DNA of 64,000 bases. It comes from JOPF136 sp963773835 (lineage in GTDB: Bacteria; Acidobacteriota; Terriglobia; Acidiferrales; UBA7541). The DNA lies in assembly GCA_963773835.1 (NCBI GenBank), contig CAVZCQ010000002.1, forward strand, positions 124,001 through 188,000. Reading direction: 5' to 3'. Position 1 is the stretch's first letter. Every line of letters begins with the position of its first letter. Both the position numbers and the translations under genes were made by a program. This document shows, piece after piece, positions 6,728 to 14,146 of this stretch. Under the pieces are notes generated by a model that was not told the DNA's origin, did no database searches, and was given only the letters and a program-made list of their open reading frames with translations.

Positions 6728-8412
6728 CGCTTGAGGAGCGGCTCGGCGTACCGGATGGGGATGCCGAAATTGGAGCCGCCGAAGCCCTTCAGGATGGCGT
6801 AGTTCACCCCGATCACTTTTCCATCTTCATTGAACAGCGGGCCGCCTGAGCCGCCCGAGGTGGTCTGGGCGTCGTAGACGAGCCGATCGGGCAGAATGTC
6901 GCCGAGGTGGCCCTGTGTGGTGATGGGGCGGATGAGCTTGCGGCTTGCCAGGGCGGTCATGATGCTGGTGGGGCTCCCACCGCTGGCGGCGACAATTTTG
7001 TGAACTGTATCGTCGTCGGTGCGGGCCAGAATCGCGTCGAGGCCGGTAGGGTACCCCATCAGGACGACCGGGGTGCCGCTGACGGCGCCGTTGGGCCGAG
7101 TGTCGAAGCTGAGAGGAACGCGTCTGGCGTCGTCGAGAGTGACGCGGACAGCGGCCAGGTCGGCCTCGTCGGAGATTTTGTCTACGGAAGCGCGCAGTGG
7201 ACGGGTCGAGTCCGGGCAATAGCATTCCATGTCCGCGAGGACGGGCTCCATGCCCTCCTGGGAAACTCCGGCCATGTCGTCGTTCTTCCACCAGGGCTCG
7301 ACGACGTGGCGATTGGTGAGCATGCGCCCGTCGGAAGAGACCAGGAAGGCGCTGCCAAAATAGTCGAGGCGGACCTCGGGCCCGCGGCCTTCGAGTGCGA
7401 GGACGGGTTTGCCATCACTGTCCTCGATGGGCTCCCCTTTCTGGTTGAGACCGGCGTAATGTACGCGGGAGCCGCTCTCCTTGTCGCGGAAAGCCACAGA
7501 GACGTGGAGCAAGCAGACGCTGCGCGAGTAGGAGTGAATGATGCCCTGGGCGACTTTGCTCTCGCCCTCGATGCGATTCAGGCGGCCGGTGGTCTCGTCG
7601 AGCTCGCGGCGGAGTTCGGTCACGTTGCCGGAATCGCCGCCGACAGCGCTGAGCTGGGTCTTGAGCGTATCGGTCTGATCGCGAAGCTGCTGCATTTCGT
7701 CTTCAATTCCTGTGGGCTTGGCCTGATTTTCCTGGCGCAGGCGGGTGGCTTCGGTCACCAGTTTCTGCTGGCCGGCCAGACCATCCTCGAGCTGGGAAAT
7801 AATCCGGTAGGCGCGGCGAGATTCCTTTTCGACGCGCCGGGTGAAGAAATAGAAGATACCGGCCATGAGCAGCGCGCCGCCGAGAACGCCGGCGAGCCCG
7901 ATGCGCAGGCGGCGGTCGAGCGAGAAGGCGTCTTTGGTCATCTTCTCGGTAACCGCGAGCGCATCGAAGGCGGTGCGGGCGATCTGCTGGCCCTCTTCCG
8001 CGATGCGCATCTGGTCCAGCATGGCCTGTCCGGCGCGGCGTGTGCGGAGCTGGTTGCGGACGCGGGCGAGGAATTCCTGACTCTCCCAGGGACGCGAGAT
8101 GACGTCGTCGGCGCCCAGATCGAGGGCGCGAGCACGCTCAGCAGGACCCAGAGAGGAAATGACGAGAATGCGGACGTACCGGGTGAACGCGGCGCCTTTC
8201 AACTGGGCCACGGTATCCGACCAGCAGCTCCCGGCTTCTCCTGCGTCCAGGATGACCAGTTCGGCCTCGGTCTTCTGCGCCGCCTCGACGCCTTCCGCGC
8301 ACGATTCCGTGGCGAAGACTTCGTACCCCGCGCCCCGCAGCTCCTGTTCGAGCTTCTGGCGGGGCTGCTCCCGCGAATCGATCAGTATGATGCTTTCGCG
8401 TTTGGCGGCCAT
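6724..8412 (-). CDS. Receiver domain - transmembrane - coiled coil - trypsin-like serine protease
   Basis: A 562-residue multidomain protein. Residues about 6-123 form a response-regulator receiver fold: Asp12, the phospho-acceptor candidate Asp56 in LVILDAG, Ser86 and GADDVISRP, in which the usual lysine is Arg107. The acidic pair normally at the first strand is reduced to one Asp, so phosphorylation is uncertain. One membrane helix spans 171-190 and is followed by a heptad-like coiled coil to about 285. Residues about 300-562 are a trypsin/Deg-like protease with a full triad: His369 in LTNRHVV, Asp418 in DEADLAAV and Ser522 in TSGGSGGP. No PDZ domain. The inferred topology is receiver in the cytoplasm, protease in the periplasm. 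Confidence 0.88.
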   Translation of the reverse strand: MAAKRESIILIDSREQPRQKLEQELRGAGYEVFATESCAEGVEAAQKTEAELVILDAGEAGSCWSDTVAQLKGAAFTRYVRILVISSLGPAERARALDLGADDVISRPWESQEFLARVRNQLRTRRAGQAMLDQMRIAEEGQQIARTAFDALAVTEKMTKDAFSLDRRLRIGLAGVLGGALLMAGIFYFFTRRVEKESRRAYRIISQLEDGLAGQQKLVTEATRLRQENQAKPTGIEDEMQQLRDQTDTLKTQLSAVGGDSGNVTELRRELDETTGRLNRIEGESKVAQGIIHSYSRSVCLLHVSVAFRDKESGSRVHYAGLNQKGEPIEDSDGKPVLALEGRGPEVRLDYFGSAFLVSSDGRMLTNRHVVEPWWKNDDMAGVSQEGMEPVLADMECYCPDSTRPLRASVDKISDEADLAAVRVTLDDARRVPLSFDTRPNGAVSGTPVVLMGYPTGLDAILARTDDDTVHKIVAASGGSPTSIMTALASRKLIRPITTQGHLGDILPDRLVYDAQTTSGGSGGPLFNEDGKVIGVNYAILKGFGGSNFGIPIRYAEPLLKR

Positions 8413-8506
8413 GGCGAGATGCGCGGGCAGGTGGGAAGCTCTGCCGGGCGCAAAAACAAAGGGTATCGCAGACCCGCACGGAAAGCCACACGCGCCGTGG
8501 AAGGAT

Positions 8507-9397
8507 TCAGAGGCCGTGGCTGCCGAGGAATTCGCGAACGACCTCGGCAGTGTCGCGGTGTTGGCCGTCCACTGCGAAGTTCATGCGGCGCATGTCGTCC
8601 GCGGAGATGCGCCCGGCGAGGCCCTCGAGGGCCTGGCGCAGGCCGGGAAACTCACGGAAGGCCTCCTGGCGGACGACGGGGACGGCTTCGTAGGGTGGAA
8701 AATAATGCTTGTCGTCGGTGAGGGCGACCAGGCCGAGGGAGTTTATCAGGCCGTCGGTGGAATTGCCGACGACCAGATCCACCTGATTGTCCTGGAGCGC
8801 GCGGTAGAGCAGGCCGAGATCCATGACGCGCGGGGGTTCGCGGAAGGTGAGGCCATAAGCTTTGACCATTCCGACGTAGCCATCCGGCCGCTCCATGAAT
8901 TCGAAACCCACACCGAGGCGCCAATGTGGAGTGCGGGCCGCCGCCTGGGAAAGAGTGGCGAGATGGAAACGACGGGCGTCGCCACCGCGGATCACGACCG
9001 CAAAACTGTTGTCGAAACCGAGCGGCGGCAGCACAGCAAGGCCCCAGCGGCGCGCGTATTCGGAACGTACACGCTCGAAGACGGCCCCCGGGCCGCCGGC
9101 GGGCCGCTCTTTGAGCACCGCGGTAAGCGCCGTGCCCGTGTATTCGACGTAGAGGTCGGCGCGTCCTGCGAGAAGCGCCTGATGGCAGATGTAGGTTCCG
9201 GCGAGATAGAAGCGGCGCTCGACGGGAAGATGGGCGGCGCGCTCGATGCGCTGGGCGAGAAGTTCGCCGAGCACGGCCTGCTCGGTGAAATTCTTGGAGG
9301 CCACGACCACGGCGCGGCCGTGCTGGCCGCCGCAGGAGGCCGAGACGAGCCCCACCGAAAGCGAAGCGGCGACCAACAGCCAATGGCGGCGATGCAT
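8507..9397 (-). CDS. Osmoprotectant/choline-type ABC transporter substrate-binding lipoprotein
   Basis: Binds a quaternary-amine-like solute (glycine betaine, choline or related) outside the membrane and hands it to the permease; OpuC/OsmF family (QAT). The 296-residue precursor has a lipoprotein signal ending in VSASC, lipidated Cys22. The mature part starts VVVASKNFTEQAVLGELLAQ, the family hallmark, with DLYVEYTGTALTAVL, LGFDNSFA, GLLYRALQDNQVDLVVGNSTDG and ALTDDKHYFPPYEAVPVV. The start ATG shares one base with the permease stop. Substrate cannot be fixed by eye. It is the last gene of a run with three AlkP-superfamily enzymes. Confidence 0.92.
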   Translation of the reverse strand: MHRRHWLLVAASLSVGLVSASCGGQHGRAVVVASKNFTEQAVLGELLAQRIERAAHLPVERRFYLAGTYICHQALLAGRADLYVEYTGTALTAVLKERPAGGPGAVFERVRSEYARRWGLAVLPPLGFDNSFAVVIRGGDARRFHLATLSQAAARTPHWRLGVGFEFMERPDGYVGMVKAYGLTFREPPRVMDLGLLYRALQDNQVDLVVGNSTDGLINSLGLVALTDDKHYFPPYEAVPVVRQEAFREFPGLRQALEGLAGRISADDMRRMNFAVDGQHRDTAEVVREFLGSHGL

Positions 9398-10032
9398 TAG
9401 ACGCGCTCCCGCAGGCGGCCCTCGAGCCAGCCGAGCGAGAGATCGGCGAACAGGGCGAGCAGGGCGGCCGGCAGAGCGCCGGCAAAAATCAGCGGGTCGT
9501 TGACCATGGCCAGGCCGCGGAAAATCAATTCGCCCAGGCCGCCGGCTCCGATGGCAGCAGCGATGGTGGCAATGCCGATGGCGAGGACAACGGCGACGCG
9601 GATACCGGCGACGATCACACCCAGGGCGAGCGGAAGTTCAACGCGGCGGAGGAGCTGGCCATCGGTGAGGCCGAGGCCGCGGCCTGCTTCGACCACCGCG
9701 GGATCCACGCCGAGGATTCCGGCACAAACGTTGCGCAGGATGGGCAGCAGTGCATAGAGCGACAGCGCCAGGATGGCCATGCGCGGGGCGCGCTCGCCAA
9801 TCCAGGGGACGGCGAAAAGAAAGCCGAAGAGCGCGAGACTGGGCACAACGTGAATCGAATTGACGGCGCCGAGCACCGTGCGCGAGAGCGCCGGTCGGCG
9901 GGCGATAGCCACTCCGAGGGGTATGCCAACGAGAATAGCGATTCCGACGGAGATGCCGGCCAGCGAAATGTGCTCGAGCGTAAGCGTGAGCACTTCTTGG
10001 GGATGGGCGAGGAGGTAGTCGAGGAGATTCAC
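9397..10032 (-). CDS. ABC transporter permease, OpuCB/OsmW type
   Basis: Integral membrane subunit with 211 residues and about five to six helices. It is the binding-protein-dependent transport family for quaternary ammonium compounds. The segment from EAGRGLGLTDGQLLRRVELPLAL is the EAA loop that contacts the ATPase. AIGIATIAAAIGAGGLG is the signature of OpuC/ProW-like permeases. Only one permease gene is present here, whereas many OpuC systems have two, so a homodimer is likely. Its start overlaps the ATPase stop by 4 bases. Confidence 0.92.
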   Translation of the reverse strand: MNLLDYLLAHPQEVLTLTLEHISLAGISVGIAILVGIPLGVAIARRPALSRTVLGAVNSIHVVPSLALFGFLFAVPWIGERAPRMAILALSLYALLPILRNVCAGILGVDPAVVEAGRGLGLTDGQLLRRVELPLALGVIVAGIRVAVVLAIGIATIAAAIGAGGLGELIFRGLAMVNDPLIFAGALPAALLALFADLSLGWLEGRLRERV

Positions 10033-10829
10033 CGGGGAACTCCTGAGCCCGGCGCCGGGGGCGGGTGTGGCTCGACGGGACCAGTCGAGAATGCGTTGCG
10101 AAAGGCGGCAGCGAGCGGATCCTGGGTGCGCAGAAACTCCGAGGGCGAGTACAGTCCGGCGAGGCGCCCGCCCTCGAGCAAAGCGATTTCCGTGCCGAGA
10201 AGCAGAGCCTCGCGGAGATCGTGGGTGACCAGAACGATGGTCTTTCCGAGGCGCTGCTGGAGCCGGGCGAATTCACCCTGAATCTCGGCGCGCGTGAGGG
10301 GATCGAGGGCGCCGAACGGTTCGTCCATCAGCAGGATGGGGGGATCGAGGGCCAGCGCGCGCGCCACGCCCACGCGCTGGCGCTGCCCGCCGGAAAGTTC
10401 GCGGGGATAACGCGAGGCGAGCGAGGGATCAAGACCGACCAGCGCCATCAGCTCGCGGACGCGCTCGCGGATGCGCAGCGACGGCCAGCCCTCGACGGCG
10501 GGCAGCAGGCCGATATTGCGTTCCACGGTGTAGTGCGGAAACAGGCCCACATCCTGAATCGCGTAGCCCATGCGGCGGCGGAGACGGATCGGGTCCCAAC
10601 GATGGACGGGAGTGCCTTCCACCAGCAGCTCGCCCGAGGTGGGATCGAGCAGGCGATTCATCAGCTTCAGCGTGGTGGTCTTTCCGGAGCCGCTGCGACC
10701 CAACAGAACCAGGGTGACGCCGGCGCGAATCTCGAGCGAAAGTGATTGGACGAGTGCAGGGCCGCCGGGAGGATGGTAGGAGGCGCCGCGAAAGGCAATG
10801 GCTGGGCCGTTGCTCGTGGCAGAGGGCAT
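10029..10829 (-). CDS. ABC transporter ATP-binding protein, OpuCA/ProV type
   Basis: Energises import through the adjoining permease. The 266 residues show Walker A GRSGSGKT (44-51), a Q-loop IQDVGLFPH, signature LSGGQ (145-149), Walker B ILLMDEP (165-171) with Glu170, and the His switch VTHD. The spacing and the stretch GYAIQDVGLFPHYTV are typical of glycine betaine/choline importers. It ends near residue 266 without the C-terminal CBS pair that osmosensing OpuA/OpuCA proteins carry, so direct ionic-strength sensing is not expected. It starts 3 bases after the phosphodiesterase stop, which places the transporter in that gene run. Confidence 0.93.
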   Translation of the reverse strand: MPSATSNGPAIAFRGASYHPPGGPALVQSLSLEIRAGVTLVLLGRSGSGKTTTLKLMNRLLDPTSGELLVEGTPVHRWDPIRLRRRMGYAIQDVGLFPHYTVERNIGLLPAVEGWPSLRIRERVRELMALVGLDPSLASRYPRELSGGQRQRVGVARALALDPPILLMDEPFGALDPLTRAEIQGEFARLQQRLGKTIVLVTHDLREALLLGTEIALLEGGRLAGLYSPSEFLRTQDPLAAAFRNAFSTGPVEPHPPPAPGSGVPR

Positions 10830-10832
10830 CGC

Positions 10833-13004
10833 TCAGTCGCCGGAAGATGGCGCTGGTGCTGCAACCGGGCCCGCGGGCACCGGAGTGGGCTCCATGCGCA
10901 CGGTCCACGGTTTGCCGTCCATATAACGCGGCACGGGCAGGCCAAAGAGCTGGAGGATGGTGGGAGCAACATCAGCGATGGAGTGGCTGTCGCCCAGGAT
11001 GGGGCGATTCGCGAAGAGAACGCCGGGAACCTCGCGCGGATCGATGCAGTGGTCGCCGCTCCAGGGGCGCGTGTTGTCCAGAAAGACCTCGCCGATCACC
11101 GAGCCGTTCACCGACTCCCAGGCGGCGCGATAGCCGGAGGCGTAACCGATGAGCAGGTCGGGAGCATTTTCGCGATAGGGGCCGGAGTAAACCTCGCGGG
11201 TGTCGAAGACTTCGCGCACGGCCACCTGGCCGCCCTCGGGGTCGATGATGCCGCGGAGTTTTTCACGCAGCTCGGCGAGCAGTGCATCCGCCTCTTCCCC
11301 TGGCTGGACGATGCCGAATCGTTCGCGGCCAGCGAGGTTCAGGTACAGGCCGTTCAATCCCATGCTGTAGGCGCGCGTGCGCTGCCAATCCACATGGCGA
11401 AACCACGGCTCGCTGACCGTGCTGCCGGAAACGAGCGAGAGATAGCCTTCGCGCCGCAGCCAGGCGTTCAGATTGAAGCCGCGGCGGAACGATTTGAAGC
11501 CGTGGTCGGAGACCACCAACACGAGCGCGTCCGGGCCGGCGCGATCGAGCACGCGGCCCACCAGCGCGTCCATGCGCTCGTAGAGCTTTTCGATGACGCC
11601 GGAGTCCGGCGGCTCGCCTTTCGGCGCGGCGGGATGGCCGGGCTCCATGTGGCGCCAGAACATGTGCTGAACGCGGTCGGTGATGTCGAAAACGCAGATG
11701 CAGGCGCCGCGGCGGGTTTTCTCGAGCGCGTCGAAAAACATCTGCTCGCGCTCGGCGTGGATTTGGTAGCACTGCTCGAGGAAGGCCGGGTCGTCGAGAG
11801 CGCCGTGGTTGAGCGCCCAGGTATCTTCGGCCAGCCCGAGAGTGGAGAACGGCCCCTGCAACTTTCCGAGATAGACGGAATAGGCGAGCGGGTGCGAAAT
11901 CGGAAGTGCCGGGCGGCGGGGATCGATCTGCACGGGCGTGACGTAGAGCTCCAGGTCCGGCTGCACGGATTTCAAATACATGCGGCAGATTCCCTGGGAG
12001 CTGATGCCGAATCCGGCGCGGAATCGCAGCGCAATCCAATCGGAGTATTCGCCCTGGCGGAGCGCTATGCGCTGGCCGTCGATTTCGACTTCCGCGCGGC
12101 GCCGGGCAGTGTCGGGACGGATGCGCAGGGGGAGCGTCAGGTCGGGACGGCCTTCCTCTGGAAACGGATTTTCGGGGCCGGTCAGCTCCCCGAGCCACGC
12201 GTCGCCTTCCGGAGCGAGGGGGAGGAGGACGCCGCCTTCCTGTTGTCCGCCGGTGCCTTCGCGGGAGGAAAAAAACGAAAACGTTCCCTGGCTGCCGCGC
12301 AAATCGGGGACGCACATGCCGGAGAGCAGGACGCCGGAGAAGGGTTCGGCCGGAAACGTGACGGGCACGCGGATAATCGAGGAGAAAATTCCCGCCTCGC
12401 CGAGATACTGCCAAAAGGGTTTGCTCTTCCGCAGGGCTTTGATTCTCGGGCGGCCGAGCGGAATCGCGCGGCGTCCGAGGCGGAACCGCCGGCGGGGGCC
12501 GAGCACTTGCGCGGAGGAAAGAAACGGGAGGTAGGTCTGGCGATCGCGGTTCAGGAAGTCGTAGATGTTGTGCTTGCCGGGATTCACGCCGGTGAGAAAC
12601 GTGGACCAGGCCACGGGAGAAATGGGCGGATGCGTGGTGGCGAGCGGCCGAAACGTGCCCGTCTTCGCCAGGCGCGACAGATGAGGAAGTTTTCCCTGGC
12701 GCATCCAGCGGGCCGCGAGCTCGGGGTCCATGCCGTCGAATCCGACGATGATGACGCGCTCCACGCGCGCCTTCCGTAACGCTTTGCGCCCACGGAGAAA
12801 ACGCCAGAGCTGGCGCATGGGCCAGGTGAGCACGGCGAGAAACGCATAGAAAAATGCGAGCAGGAGCGTGAGAAAAGACGACAGGACAGCGAAGCCCGCC
12901 CCCGGGCCCACGTAGGCGGCCGCAGCCGAAGGCAGCAGCAGGCACCCCAGCGCGAGGAGGAGCGCGCGGCGGAAGTTGGCCCGGCAAATTGCGCGGCGGG
13001 CCAC
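10833..13004 (-). CDS. AlkP-superfamily phosphodiesterase with N-terminal membrane segments
   Basis: Type I phosphodiesterase/nucleotide-pyrophosphatase-like enzyme, about 723 residues. Metal and active-site segments are GFDGMDPEL, the nucleophile region PPISPVAWSTFLTG, DITDRVQHMFW, VVSDHGF and WSGDHCID. The first 30 residues are a signal-like helix, followed by AYVGPGAGF and a long second hydrophobic stretch (about 39-63). A strongly basic loop WRFLRGRKALRKARVER follows. By the positive-inside rule this would leave the catalytic domain in the cytoplasm, which is odd for the family. A TTG at 13010 overlaps the previous stop, but GGAG stands 8 bases before the GTG at 13004, so GTG is preferred. 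Paralogue of the enzyme at 14147. Substrate unknown. Confidence 0.85.
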   Translation of the reverse strand: MARRAICRANFRRALLLALGCLLLPSAAAAYVGPGAGFAVLSSFLTLLLAFFYAFLAVLTWPMRQLWRFLRGRKALRKARVERVIIVGFDGMDPELAARWMRQGKLPHLSRLAKTGTFRPLATTHPPISPVAWSTFLTGVNPGKHNIYDFLNRDRQTYLPFLSSAQVLGPRRRFRLGRRAIPLGRPRIKALRKSKPFWQYLGEAGIFSSIIRVPVTFPAEPFSGVLLSGMCVPDLRGSQGTFSFFSSREGTGGQQEGGVLLPLAPEGDAWLGELTGPENPFPEEGRPDLTLPLRIRPDTARRRAEVEIDGQRIALRQGEYSDWIALRFRAGFGISSQGICRMYLKSVQPDLELYVTPVQIDPRRPALPISHPLAYSVYLGKLQGPFSTLGLAEDTWALNHGALDDPAFLEQCYQIHAEREQMFFDALEKTRRGACICVFDITDRVQHMFWRHMEPGHPAAPKGEPPDSGVIEKLYERMDALVGRVLDRAGPDALVLVVSDHGFKSFRRGFNLNAWLRREGYLSLVSGSTVSEPWFRHVDWQRTRAYSMGLNGLYLNLAGRERFGIVQPGEEADALLAELREKLRGIIDPEGGQVAVREVFDTREVYSGPYRENAPDLLIGYASGYRAAWESVNGSVIGEVFLDNTRPWSGDHCIDPREVPGVLFANRPILGDSHSIADVAPTILQLFGLPVPRYMDGKPWTVRMEPTPVPAGPVAAPAPSSGD

Positions 13005-13006
13005 GG

Positions 13007-13813
13007 TCAAAACTCCGCGCCCAAAACCGGCTTCAGCGCAAACGCAGCCGACAGGGTCAACACAAAATAGACAACGAGCCAGTTCAGGGGAACCGGGCCG
13101 AGCGAAAGCGAGCGCCCGGGATAATGGAGCGCGATGGAAGTGATCGGGCCGGAGGGGGGCAGCGCACCCTCGCCCGGCTCGAAGAGGCGATCGAACCAGC
13201 CGCCGCGGAGGCGTTCCGGCGAGATGCGCTCGAGGCCGACGCCGGTGACGATTTCCTTGGAGGCCTGTTCAGCGCCGTCGTCCACCATGATTTCCGAGCG
13301 GCCGGAGAGGCGCGTCTCGAGGCGCGCAACGACGCGGCGCTCGGCAGGAATACGGACCAGCGGCGCGGTCCCCACGACGCCCTCCGGAAGCCGGAGTGAG
13401 ACGCGATCCACAGCGGCAGGATCATCGAAATGGACCACGAGGAGCGTGGACTCGCCGGGCATGAGGGGCCTGGCGCCAAAACGCAGCTCCATCTGGGCGA
13501 GGAGAAGCGTGATGGGCAGCGCCGCGACGGCCAGAGGCACGAGCGACCAGCCGAGATAGGCGAGCGTGGCGCGAAGGAGCTTTCCGTAAGCGCGCCACAC
13601 GACGCCGAGCTGGTCCTGGAACAGCCGCACCTCGAGCAGATGGGCCTGGACGAGATTCTTCACGCGCCGAATGGCCCGCTGGTTAGAAATGAAGCGGAAA
13701 TTCAGCAGCAGGAGCAGGCCAGAAGCGGCGGCAAACACGGCGAGTGAGAGAAGCGGAGAACGATCCGCGAAGGGCGCGAAGACGAAATCGAAGGCGGAGT
13801 TGAGAAACGTCAT
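13007..13813 (-). CDS. Three-helix membrane protein with basic cytoplasmic loop and beta-rich domain
   Basis: I do not recognise a named family. The 268-residue protein has one helix near residues 18-38, a basic, amphipathic loop (FISNQRAIRRVKNLVQAHL and on to RAYGKLLRAT), and a second helix (LVPLAVAALPITLLLAQ). A beta-type domain of about 120 residues follows, then a C-terminal helix (LNWLVVYFVLTLSAAFAL). The helix-basic coiled loop-helix start resembles the Oxa1-superfamily EMC3/TMCO1/DUF106 layout; this is topology only. The frame opens at 13840 inside a perfect palindrome, so the ATG at 13813 is preferred. Its stop overlaps the downstream phosphodiesterase start region, indicating coupling. 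Confidence 0.75.
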   Translation of the reverse strand: MTFLNSAFDFVFAPFADRSPLLSLAVFAAASGLLLLLNFRFISNQRAIRRVKNLVQAHLLEVRLFQDQLGVVWRAYGKLLRATLAYLGWSLVPLAVAALPITLLLAQMELRFGARPLMPGESTLLVVHFDDPAAVDRVSLRLPEGVVGTAPLVRIPAERRVVARLETRLSGRSEIMVDDGAEQASKEIVTGVGLERISPERLRGGWFDRLFEPGEGALPPSGPITSIALHYPGRSLSLGPVPLNWLVVYFVLTLSAAFALKPVLGAEF

Positions 13814-13825
13814 GGCGAGCAGGTT

Positions 13826-13853
13826 GTAGGGGCACGGCATGCCGTGCCCCTAC
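13826..13853. repeat. 28-bp perfect palindrome (REP-like), GTAGGGGC family
   Basis: Two 14-base arms, GTAGGGGCACGGCA and its exact reverse complement, meet without a loop. It lies between the membrane-protein start (13813) and the stop of the 70-residue protein (13877). A related element with the same outer 9 bases occurs at 16120-16156. No T-run follows on either strand, so it is a dispersed extragenic palindrome rather than an intrinsic terminator. Confidence 0.85.
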
Positions 13854-13876
13854 GTGCAGGCGGTGAAATGTGCGCG

Positions 13877-14089
13877 TCAGTCAATGTAGCCCAGGCCCTG
13901 CAGACGCTTTTTGATGATTTCTTCGTCCGATTCGCCGCCGCCCTCGCCCGCGCCAGTGAGAATGCGGTCCACTTCTTTTTCGAGGACGTGGAGCGCGAAT
14001 TCTTCGGGCGAGGAGTATCCCGCGGCCTCGGAACACTTCTTCAGCTTCTCGTAGAGGTCGTCCTCGATCGCGAGTTTTCGGCCAAACAC
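13877..14089 (-). CDS. Small helical protein, 70 residues, unknown function
   Basis: The GTG start at 14089 is supported by AAGGAG six bases upstream; a longer frame to 14143 would begin inside another palindrome. The sequence starts with a short strand (FGRKLAIEDDLYEKLKK) followed by SEAAGYSSPEEFALHVLEKEV. That beta-helix-helix pattern is like ribbon-helix-helix or antitoxin-type proteins. An acidic Gly/Glu linker follows, then a final helix EEIIKKRLQGLGYID. DNA binding is possible but not demonstrated. Position between the two phosphodiesterase modules suggests a shared transcript. Confidence 0.7.
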   Translation of the reverse strand: MFGRKLAIEDDLYEKLKKCSEAAGYSSPEEFALHVLEKEVDRILTGAGEGGGESDEEIIKKRLQGLGYID

Positions 14090-14118
14090 GTGATTCTCCT
14101 TCGCCCTAGGCCAGGAGA

Positions 14119-14140
14119 GGACAGGCGGAAATGCCTGTCC
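14119..14140. repeat. 22-base hairpin, GGACAGGC arms (REP-like)
   Basis: GGACAGGC and its exact reverse complement GCCTGTCC flank a 6-base loop (GGAAAT). It lies in the 57-base gap between the phosphodiesterase stop at 14147 and the GTG at 14089. No T-run follows, so it is not a standard terminator. It differs in sequence from the GTAGGGGC palindromes on either side. Confidence 0.75.
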
Positions 14141-14146
14141 CACCCT

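Noticed and set aside
6907..8721. 604-codon plus-strand open frame opposite the receiver-protease
   Set aside because: Shadow of a gene with an intact catalytic triad; no start context or domain.
10746..12779. 677-codon plus-strand open frame opposite the phosphodiesterase gene
   Set aside because: It is antisense to a protein with clear AlkP motifs, is rich in Arg/Gly/Ala from GC-skewed third positions, and shows no recognisable domain or ribosome site.
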